Shown piece by piece: positions 57,707-64,000 of a stretch of DNA of 64,000 bases. How positions within the stretch are numbered: position 1 is the stretch's first letter; each line of letters starts with the position of its first letter. The notes under the pieces were generated by a model. It made no database searches, was not told where the DNA came from, and saw only the letters and a list, made by a program, of their open reading frames with translations. Made by a program: the position numbers and the translations under genes. Location: assembly GCF_006715045.1 (NCBI RefSeq), contig NZ_VFML01000001.1:5428001-5492000 (forward strand), written 5' to 3'. Source of the stretch: Amycolatopsis cihanbeyliensis. GTDB taxonomy: Bacteria; Actinomycetota; Actinomycetes; Mycobacteriales; Pseudonocardiaceae.

Positions 57707-59341
57707 TCAGTTCGCGGGCCTGGCGTCGGCCTGGTCCGTGGAGCTCGCGCTCGGATCGGCCGGTGCGGACGCCTCACCGGTGTCGTCCGCACCGGTGTCG
57801 TCCGTGCCGGCTTCTTCCGCACCGGTCGGCGGTACGTGCTTGAGCAGGGCGGCGATCACGACGGCCGCGACGACCAGGATCGCCATGCAGACAATGGCGA
57901 AGACATTCATACCGCTGGCGAACGCGTCCTTCGCCGCGGTCGCCAGCTGGTCGCCCAGCTGCGGGGGCAGGTCGGACGCCACGGTCAACGCGCTGGCGAC
58001 GTTCTCTCGCGCGGCTTCGACGGCGTCGCCGCTCAGGCCGGCGGGGGCGGTGTCGTCGAGCTGGGCGACGTAGACGGCGGCGCCGACGCTACCCATGACG
58101 GCCACGCCGAGCGAGCTGCCCGCTTCGTTGGCGACCTGTGTCATGGACGCCGACGAGCCGGCCTTCTCCGGTGGTGCCGAGCCGACCACCAGGTTCGTGC
58201 CAAGGGACAGCAACGGGCCTTCGCACAGGCCCATGATCGCGAAGCCGACGATCAGCGTGGTCGGGCTCGAATCCGTACCCAGCTGGGAGAACATCGCGAA
58301 CGGGATGATAATACCGGCGATGCCACCCGAAATGAGGTAGGCGGGCCGGATCCGCTGCCCGAGCAGGGGAGCGACGGTGGCGCTGATCGTCGCCACGACC
58401 ATGCCGGGTAGCAGGCAGAACGCGGCCATCAGTGGTGTCATGCCGGACACGGACTGCAGGAACTGGGTGATGTAGTACATGCTCGAGCCGCCGATGAGGG
58501 CGTAGAGCACCAGGCCGACCAGCATCGTGCTGAACGAGCGGTTGTCGAACAGGCGCAGGTCCATGAACGGGTCGGTAAGGTGCAACTGTCGCCGCACGAA
58601 GACCAGCGCCAGCACGATGCCGGCCACCCCGACGATGATCGGCAGCACTTGCCAACCGTGCCGGGTGACCTCCTTGAGGCCATAGATGAATGCGACGATG
58701 GCGAGCACCGACAGCAGCGCACTGGTCAGGTCCAGCTTGCCCGCGTCGGGGTTCCTGAACTCGGGGACCAGCAGCGGGCAGACCACCAGCAGCAGGACCA
58801 TCACCGGCACCGCGAGCAGGAAGACCGAGCCCCACCAGAACTGGGCGAGCATCACGCCACCGACCACCGGGCCGAGGATCGAGCCGAGGGTGAACCCGCC
58901 GGCCCAGATGCCGATCGCGACGCCTCGCTGCTTCGGGTCCTGGAACATGTTGGTGATCAGGGCCAGCGTGGACGGCGCGAGAGTCGATCCGGCGATGCCC
59001 AGCAGGGCCCTGCCGACGATGAGCAGCTCGGCGGTGGGGGCGAACGCGCACAGCAACGAGGCGACCGCGAAGCTCGCCGCACCGATCATCAGCAGTTTCC
59101 GCCTGCCGATCCGGTCCCCCAGCGTGCCCATCGTGATCAGGAAGCCGCCGACGAGAAAGCCGTAGATGTCCAGGATCCACAGTTGCTCGACGGTGCTGGG
59201 CCGCAGGTCGGCCGTGATCTCGGGCAGCGCCAGGAGCAGCACGAACATGTCGAACGTGATCATCAATGTGGCCAGGGCCAGAGCCGCGAGGCCGGCCCAC
59301 TCCCGGCGTCCGGCCCTGGGCGGGGCTTCTTCGATAGTCAC
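57707..59341 (-). CDS. MFS drug exporter, DHA2 family (second copy)
   Basis: A 544-residue, 14-helix proton antiporter. It has TFDMFVLLLALPEITADL, DIYGFLVGGFLITMGTLGD, RIGRRKLLMIGAASFAVASL and VGSAPPEKAGSSASMTQVAN, close to the exporter at 51086 (same positions, similar spacing) but with an extended acidic Ala/Thr/Asp-rich tail. GTG 59341 follows GGAGGACTCCAGG. It is divergent from the methyltransferase gene at 59563 and first of a two-gene unit with the DHFR-like protein. Probable product efflux and resistance. Confidence 0.9.
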   Translation of the reverse strand: MTIEEAPPRAGRREWAGLAALALATLMITFDMFVLLLALPEITADLRPSTVEQLWILDIYGFLVGGFLITMGTLGDRIGRRKLLMIGAASFAVASLLCAFAPTAELLIVGRALLGIAGSTLAPSTLALITNMFQDPKQRGVAIGIWAGGFTLGSILGPVVGGVMLAQFWWGSVFLLAVPVMVLLLVVCPLLVPEFRNPDAGKLDLTSALLSVLAIVAFIYGLKEVTRHGWQVLPIIVGVAGIVLALVFVRRQLHLTDPFMDLRLFDNRSFSTMLVGLVLYALIGGSSMYYITQFLQSVSGMTPLMAAFCLLPGMVVATISATVAPLLGQRIRPAYLISGGIAGIIIPFAMFSQLGTDSSPTTLIVGFAIMGLCEGPLLSLGTNLVVGSAPPEKAGSSASMTQVANEAGSSLGVAVMGSVGAAVYVAQLDDTAPAGLSGDAVEAARENVASALTVASDLPPQLGDQLATAAKDAFASGMNVFAIVCMAILVVAAVVIAALLKHVPPTGAEEAGTDDTGADDTGEASAPADPSASSTDQADARPAN

Positions 59342-59562
59342 CCTGGAGTCCTCCGGTTTCGGCGTGTGAAGTGTGGGTCTACATACGCGACGAACGGGCG
59401 GCAGGCGATTCAACAGTCGCCGTCGGTGGACTGCGTAATTACTCCGAACGGGTGACATTCGGGTGGGAGTCGTGCCCGTTCGCGGCCGCATTCTCGAAGG
59501 TGATCGAGCGTGTCGCCCCTGCGACCATGGGTGTTCGAGACGACGACCCGTTGGAGGGGAAG

Positions 59563-60387
59563 ATGACCACGGACCAGTCTCCGGCCGAGTCCGACGTCGC
59601 CAAGCTGCAGGATGTCGCCGGCCGGATCCTCTCGACAGTCTGGGGCGACAACTACCACGCCGGCTACTGGGAGTCCGAGCACGACGCCTCGTCCAACGAG
59701 GTCGCGCAGTGGCGCATGAACGACGTCATGATCAAGAAGCTGGGCGTGTCCGCTGGCCAGCGGGTGCTGGACGTCGGCTGCGGCGTCGGTGCACCCGCGT
59801 TCCAGCTGGCCGAGCAGACCGGGGCCACGGTGGTGGGTGTGGCGATCAGCCGGTCGCACATCGAAGGGTTCCGGCGGCGCGCCAGGGAGCGGGGCGTCGA
59901 TGACCTGGTCTCCATCGAGCTGATCGACGCGCTGGCCATGCCGTACCCGGATGACTCCTTTGACGCCGCGTGGGTGGTCGAGTCCTTCATCAACATCGAC
60001 CGGCCCCGTGGCCTGCGGTCGATAGCACGAGTGCTCAAGCCCGGGGGCCGGCTGATGTTCACGGACGTCGTGCAGCCCACCCGGCAGGTCACGGACACCG
60101 ACCAGGCCCGCGCCGAGATGCTCGACACGATGGAGATGGGCGAGCTGCCCACTCGGGAGCAATACCTGCAATGGGTGCGAGACGCCGGCTTCACCGACAT
60201 CGAGGTGCTCGACATCACCGCCAACACCCAGCAGACCGGCGAACGGATAGCGGCGGGTATCCGGAAGCACTACGACGCGCTGGTCGCCGAGCTGGGCCCG
60301 GAGGCCACCGGAATTCTCGAACAGATGACGACCTCGATCGAGGTCGAATACATGCTGGTCACGGCTCACCTTCCCGATGCCGCGTGA
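59563..60387 (+). CDS. Class I SAM-dependent methyltransferase
   Basis: A 274-residue methyltransferase with motif I VLDVGCGVGAPAFQLAEQTG, motif II region LIDALAMPYPDDSFDAAWVV, and post-motif VLKPGGRLMFTDVVQP. The N-terminal WGDNYHAGYWE and helical C-terminal part place it with sterol/geranyl- or small-molecule O-, N- or C-methyltransferases of natural-product clusters. ATG 59563 follows GGAGGGG. An upstream in-frame extension to 59371 lacks conservation. It lies 225 bases before unbV on the same strand, and methylation of a sugar or the core is likely. Confidence 0.88.
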   Translation: MTTDQSPAESDVAKLQDVAGRILSTVWGDNYHAGYWESEHDASSNEVAQWRMNDVMIKKLGVSAGQRVLDVGCGVGAPAFQLAEQTGATVVGVAISRSHIEGFRRRARERGVDDLVSIELIDALAMPYPDDSFDAAWVVESFINIDRPRGLRSIARVLKPGGRLMFTDVVQPTRQVTDTDQARAEMLDTMEMGELPTREQYLQWVRDAGFTDIEVLDITANTQQTGERIAAGIRKHYDALVAELGPEATGILEQMTTSIEVEYMLVTAHLPDAA

Positions 60388-60612
60388 CATCGCCGCAACG
60401 CTGGTTTTCCAGCCCGGCGGTCCAGGGTCTCCAAGCAATCTGGGAGTTTGTCGAGAATACTGGGCATGTTTCAATAGTTATTGCCGAGTAAACAATTCGA
60501 CGCGAGCGACTCCATTCCGTCGTGGTTAGCGCAGATTAATCCGCGCCGGCCCACCCTCGGGTGCTTGCTGCTAACTGCCAGTATTTTCGTAAATTTTCGA
60601 GGAGCAGCGATA

Positions 60613-62604
60613 ATGCCAGCTGACCGTGCTCGAAAATCGGTTCCCATTCTCGCCGTCGTTATCACGCTTGTGGCGCTCCATGCGGCCGGCCAGAGCGCGG
60701 TGGCGGTGGACGGTGCGGACCAGACCGCCGAGCCTTACAAGTTCCGGGAAATGCCGATTCCGCTGCCGGACGGTTACAACGAGCAGCCGATGAAGAGCAT
60801 CCGGCAGGTAAACCCCAGCTACCAGCACATCGCATCCTGGATCTCCGCGATCGGCGCGTCCGTGGCCATCAACGACCTCACCGGGAACGGTCGGGCCAGC
60901 TCACTGTGCCTCGTGGACCCGAGGACCGACGACGTGATCGTCACGCACACGCCGACGGCTCCGCAGGAGGACCGGTTCAGCCCGTTCGTTCTTGACGCCG
61001 CACCGCTGCCGTTCGACGACACTATGGCGCCGACCGGCTGCACCCCCGGCGACTACAACATGGACGGTCGGATGGACCTGCTGGTCACCTACTGGGGACG
61101 TACACCGATCCTGTTCCTGGCCAAGTCGGACGCAACCTCGGTGAGCAATGACGCCTACCGGCGGCAGGAACTGGTCGCGTCCGAATCGGCGGACGGCCGT
61201 TATCACGGTCCCAAATGGAACACCGACGCGGTCCACGTCGATGACTACGACGGCGACGCGCGCCCGGACATATTCATCGGCAACTACTTCCCAGACTCGG
61301 ACGTCCTCGGTTCCGACGGTATGAAGAACGTCGAAATGAACTTGTCGATGTCCACCGCTACCAATGGCGGCGGCGGGCACATTCTGCGCTGGCACGCGGC
61401 CACGTCCGGCCCGGAACCGTCCGTCTCGTACGTGCCGGAGCCGGAGGCGGTTCCGTACGAGGCGGCCACCGGCTGGACCCTCGCCGTGTCCGGGGCGGAC
61501 CTGGACGGTGACGGGCTGCCCGAGGTCTACATCGCCAACGACTTCGGCCACGATCACCTACTGCACAACCGCTCTACCCCGGGGCGGATCAGGTTCGGCC
61601 TTGCCGAGGGGTCGGGTTCGGCGATCACTCCGAAGTCGTTCGTGCTGGGCGACGACTCGTTCAAGGGTATGGGTGTCGACTTCGGTGACCCGAGCGGCAA
61701 GGGCCGCTTCGACATCGTGGTCAGCAACATCACCGTCCCATGGGGCTTGCAGGAGAGCAACTTCTTCTGGGAGAACCAGACCCGCGACCACGAGGAGATG
61801 CGTGAGCGGCTCGCCGCGGGCGACGCACCGTTCACCCAGCAGGCGGAGGATTACGGCCTGGCGTGGTCCGGGTGGTGTTGGGACGTCAAGTTCGGTGACT
61901 TCCTCAACGACGGCAACCTGGCCGTCGTCCAGTCGACCGGCTTCATCAAGGGCGACCGGAACCGGTGGAACTGGCTGCAGGAACTGGCGACCATCAACGA
62001 CGTCCTGGTGAGCAACCCGAGCATGTGGCCGAACATGCGGCAGGGCGATGACCTCGCCGGGGACGATGTGCTCGCCTTCTATGCCAAGAAGCCGGACGGC
62101 AGGTACGTCGACGTCGCCGAGCAGCTCGGTCTCGACGTGCCGATCCCGTCGCGAGCCATCGCGACCGGTGACACGACCGGCACCGGTGCGCTGGACTTCG
62201 CCGTCGCGCGGCAGTGGGGGCCGTCGTCGTTCTACGCCAACGAGTCACCGGACCGTGGTTCGGCGTTGACCCTGCGGCTGTACCAACCGCCCGAAGGCGA
62301 CGGGACCACGTCCGGCGCACGTACCGGACTTTCCGGTGTCGGTGCGCCGGCCTACGGCGCGACCGTCACCGTCACGACGCCGGACGGTCGTACCCAGGTA
62401 TCCCAGCTGGATGGCGGGGGCGGACACAGTGGTTTCCGCAGCTTCGAGGTCCGGTTCGGTCTCGGCGAGGAAACCGGTCCGGTGACAGCGCACCTGAACT
62501 GGCGTGACGCCGACGGCCAGCTGCGGAACGAGACCGTGGAACTCAGGCCGGGCACATACTCACTCGTGCTGTCGAACACCGTGCAGGAGGTTTCGAGCCG
62601 ATGA
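60613..62604 (+). CDS. unbV: UnbV-like enediyne biosynthesis protein (VCBS/FG-GAP repeats, ASPIC/UnbV domain)
   Basis: A 663-residue protein with an N-terminal signal-type helix (VPILAVVITLVALHAAG). Several FG-GAP/VCBS-like repeats follow, visible as calcium-loop patterns DYNMDGRMDLLVTY, DYDGDARPDIFIGNY, ADLDGDGLPEVYIANDF and FGDFLNDGNLAVVQS. The C-terminal ASPIC/UnbV domain runs from about residue 580 (GAPAYGATVTVTTPDGRTQV, RSFEVRFGLGEE). UnbV proteins are conserved in enediyne clusters, probably outside or at the membrane. The function is unsettled. ATG 60613 follows GAGGAG. The stop overlaps the unbU start (ATGA). Confidence 0.93.
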   Translation: MPADRARKSVPILAVVITLVALHAAGQSAVAVDGADQTAEPYKFREMPIPLPDGYNEQPMKSIRQVNPSYQHIASWISAIGASVAINDLTGNGRASSLCLVDPRTDDVIVTHTPTAPQEDRFSPFVLDAAPLPFDDTMAPTGCTPGDYNMDGRMDLLVTYWGRTPILFLAKSDATSVSNDAYRRQELVASESADGRYHGPKWNTDAVHVDDYDGDARPDIFIGNYFPDSDVLGSDGMKNVEMNLSMSTATNGGGGHILRWHAATSGPEPSVSYVPEPEAVPYEAATGWTLAVSGADLDGDGLPEVYIANDFGHDHLLHNRSTPGRIRFGLAEGSGSAITPKSFVLGDDSFKGMGVDFGDPSGKGRFDIVVSNITVPWGLQESNFFWENQTRDHEEMRERLAAGDAPFTQQAEDYGLAWSGWCWDVKFGDFLNDGNLAVVQSTGFIKGDRNRWNWLQELATINDVLVSNPSMWPNMRQGDDLAGDDVLAFYAKKPDGRYVDVAEQLGLDVPIPSRAIATGDTTGTGALDFAVARQWGPSSFYANESPDRGSALTLRLYQPPEGDGTTSGARTGLSGVGAPAYGATVTVTTPDGRTQVSQLDGGGGHSGFRSFEVRFGLGEETGPVTAHLNWRDADGQLRNETVELRPGTYSLVLSNTVQEVSSR

Positions 62605-63599
62605 CCACCACCGTCCGGCAGCCCCCGGCCGCTCCCGTCGCCCCGTCGCCTGCCTCACCCCCCGCACCGGCGAAGCCCGACCCCCGCTACCTGGCGCTGC
62701 GCAACTTCGCCCTGTCGATCTCCGTATTCAACATCTTCGGCTACGCCCTGCTCGGATTCGAGCAACCGTGGCTATGGCCGATACTCAGTGTGCTGACCGG
62801 CTATGCGGCCGAACTGGTGTTCGAGAAGGTCACCGCGTGGGCCTACCGCCGGGAGCCACGGTACGTCGGCCGCGGTGGCCGTGGGCTGTACGAGTTCCTG
62901 CTGCCTTCGCACATCACCGCTATCGCCGTGAACATGTTGTTGTACGCCAACAACCAGTTCTGGCCGATCGCCTTCGGGGTGATAGTCGGTGTGGGCGCCA
63001 AGTACGTCCTGTGGGCACCGATCGCTGGCCGGATACGGCACTACATGAACCCGTCGAACTGCGGCATCGCCGTCACGCTCGTGGCGTTCAGCAGCTGGGT
63101 CAGCCTCGCGCCGCCGTACCAGTTCAGCGAGAACGCCAACACGTTCTGGCGGGTGATGATCCCGATCATCATCATCACCGCGGGTACGACCATCAATGGC
63201 CTGCTGACCAAGCGCATCCCACTGATCGTCGGCTGGCTCGGCGGGTTCGCCATCCAGGCGTTCGTTCGCCACTGGATCTGGGACGTGTCGCTGTACGGGG
63301 CGTTGGGTGTGATGACCGGTATCGCGTTCGTGCTGTTCACCAACTATATGATCACCGATCCTGGCACGACGCCCATGAAGGGACGCAACCAGTTCATGTT
63401 CGGCGCCTCCGTGGCCACCGTCTACGGGGTGCTCATGGTCTTCGACGTGGTCTATACCATGTTCTTCGCGACCGCGATCGTCTGCCTGGCGCGTGGTCTC
63501 GGCTGGTGGGGGGCGCATTTCAGGCGCCGGCGCAGAGAGCAGCGGGCCACGAAGATCCGAACGAACCTTCTGAGCAACGGGGAGACATCGTCATCATGA
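62601..63599 (+). CDS. unbU: UnbU-like enediyne biosynthesis membrane protein (RnfD/NqrB-like)
   Basis: A 332-residue membrane protein with about eight helices after a proline-rich cytoplasmic N-terminus. Segments are ISVFNIFGYALLGFEQPWL, LPSHITAIAVNMLLYANNQF, NPSNCGIAVTLVAF, TAGTTINGLLTKRIPLIVGW and NYMITDPGTTPMKGRNQFMF. The last motif (TDPxTxP...GR..FG) resembles the conserved end of RnfD/NqrB electron-transport subunits, so a redox role at the membrane is possible. UnbU proteins accompany enediyne PKS genes. The start is coupled to unbV (ATGA), and its stop is coupled to the next small ORF. Confidence 0.92.
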   Translation: MTTTVRQPPAAPVAPSPASPPAPAKPDPRYLALRNFALSISVFNIFGYALLGFEQPWLWPILSVLTGYAAELVFEKVTAWAYRREPRYVGRGGRGLYEFLLPSHITAIAVNMLLYANNQFWPIAFGVIVGVGAKYVLWAPIAGRIRHYMNPSNCGIAVTLVAFSSWVSLAPPYQFSENANTFWRVMIPIIIITAGTTINGLLTKRIPLIVGWLGGFAIQAFVRHWIWDVSLYGALGVMTGIAFVLFTNYMITDPGTTPMKGRNQFMFGASVATVYGVLMVFDVVYTMFFATAIVCLARGLGWWGAHFRRRRREQRATKIRTNLLSNGETSSS

Positions 63600-63721
63600 G
63601 CGAGCAAATCGCGGTCGGGAAGGTGCGCCGGCCGGACGGGTGTCCACAGGTCGAGCGAGGACCGGGTGGTGGGCTCGCCGATCCGTTGGCGCCCGGCATG
63701 GTGACCGGAGGAGAGGACTGA
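63596..63721 (+). CDS. Coupled 41-residue ORF between unbU and the thioesterase
   Basis: A 126-base frame starts with an ATG overlapping the unbU stop (ATGA) and ends two bases before the thioesterase ATG. The peptide is hydrophilic and Gly/Pro-rich (EQIAVGKVRRPDGCPQVERG, then LADPLAPGMVTGGED). It has no recognised family. Its last codons contain the GGAGGAGAGG ribosome site for the thioesterase, so ribosome passage through it could couple translation of the two genes. Whether the peptide itself has a role is unknown. It may be only a translational link. Confidence 0.5.
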   Translation: MSEQIAVGKVRRPDGCPQVERGPGGGLADPLAPGMVTGGED

Positions 63722-63723
63722 TC

Positions 63724-64000
63724 ATGGCGCCGTACTACGAGCTGCGGCATCTGGTCGGCTTCGAGGAGACCACTGTCGTCGGCAACGTCTATTTCGTCAA
63801 CTACATGCGCTGGCAGGGCAAGTGCCGGGAGATGTTCCTCAGGGAGAACGCGCCGGATGTGCTGGCGAACTTCGGCGCGGACATGATCCTGTTCACCGTC
63901 AAGGTCGAGTGTGAGTTCCTCGCCGAGCTCGCACTGTTCGACGAGCTGTCCATCCGGATGCGGCTGGTGGACCTGACGCAGACACAGATCGAGTTCGGGT
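63724..64000 (+). CDS. E10-like: Enediyne polyketide thioesterase (E10/CalE7-like), truncated by the window edge
   Basis: The first 92 residues of a hotdog-fold thioesterase are present. YYELRHLVGFEETTVVGNVY, then FVNYMRWQGKCREMFL, RENAPDVLANFGADMILFTV and KVECEFLAELALFDELSIRM match the enediyne-specific E10/CalE7/DynE7 family, including GNVYFVNYxxWQGKCRE with the active-site Arg and Asn region. These enzymes release the polyene chain from the enediyne PKS. GGAGGAGAGG lies upstream of ATG 63724. The PKS gene normally neighbours this gene and is not in the window to its left, so it is expected to the right. Confidence 0.93.
   Translation, partial: MAPYYELRHLVGFEETTVVGNVYFVNYMRWQGKCREMFLRENAPDVLANFGADMILFTVKVECEFLAELALFDELSIRMRLVDLTQTQIEFG

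Noticed and set aside
29960..64000. Enediyne apoprotein gene (CagA/NcsA type)
   Set aside because: No short secreted beta-sandwich protein with the expected cysteines was found in either strand. It may lie outside the window or not exist for this product.

Overview
The window looks like a high-GC actinomycete chromosome segment. Coding regions are G/C-rich, GTG starts are common, gene ends overlap by 4 bases (ATGA or GTGA) many times, and Shine-Dalgarno sites are strong. Two functional halves can be read. About 0-23 kb is carbohydrate catabolism. About 24-64 kb is a secondary-metabolite locus that I read as an enediyne-type biosynthetic gene cluster running off the right edge. No rRNA, tRNA, CRISPR array or intact insertion sequence was seen.

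Left half. After the tail of a membrane protein (1-533), a coupled minus-strand operon encodes a Gfo/Idh/MocA dehydrogenase, a DUF993 TIM-barrel protein and a sugar-phosphate isomerase (3.8-0.6 kb). It sits under a LacI-type regulator (3.9-5.0 kb) with a perfect 16-bp operator palindrome. A degenerate stretch (5.05-5.6 kb) holds a TetR stub and a short-chain-dehydrogenase tail. Next is a cellulose/cello-oligosaccharide unit: divergently arranged GH9 and GH6 cellulases against a lipoprotein-permease-permease-GH1 beta-glucosidase operon and its LacI regulator, with matching 14-bp operators in the divergent region and before the regulator. A second importer operon (21.6-14.9 kb) couples lipoprotein, two permeases, a 2-hydroxyacid dehydrogenase, a DUF2264 protein and an isomerase under a hybrid DeoR-HTH/LacI-core regulator.

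Transition (23-29 kb). This holds a small hypothetical protein, a CMD/AhpD-like protein, an HxlR regulator that appears leaderless, a GMC oxidoreductase with a small DUF5987-like partner, and a 54-bp hairpin-bearing tandem repeat.

Right half (29-64 kb). An AraC regulator faces a long minus-strand gene series (50.7 to 30.0 kb). In transcription order it runs: FAD oxidase, class III aminotransferase, DUF2855, DUF2306, BBE-type oxidase, adenylation-PCP protein, free condensation enzyme, acyl-CoA-dehydrogenase-fold oxygenase, P450, LLM flavin enzyme, second acyl-CoA-dehydrogenase-fold oxygenase, SgcJ/EcaC-like protein, FAD monooxygenase, TPP enzyme, a solute-binding-protein homologue with no signal peptide, an HxlR-SCP2 regulator and a DUF1702/UnbL-like protein. 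The plus strand carries an MFS exporter and an epoxide hydrolase. A second minus block carries another MFS exporter, a DHFR-like reductase, a large methyltransferase and a GT87-like membrane mannosyltransferase. The right edge carries a methyltransferase, UnbV, UnbU, a coupled 41-codon ORF and the start of an E10/CalE7-like thioesterase. The enediyne PKS itself is not in the window and is expected just beyond base 64000.

How they may work together (inference): the accessory UnbL/UnbV/UnbU/TE set supports polyene and core formation by the unseen PKS. The epoxide hydrolase, SgcJ-like protein and oxygenases tailor the core. The adenylation-PCP, free C enzyme, P450 and acyl-CoA-dehydrogenase-fold oxidases make and attach a peripheral acyl group. 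The MFS pumps export the product. The SgcJ-like, SgcF-like and SgcC1/C2/C5-like genes point to the nine-membered class, but no apoprotein gene is visible, so the ring class remains open.
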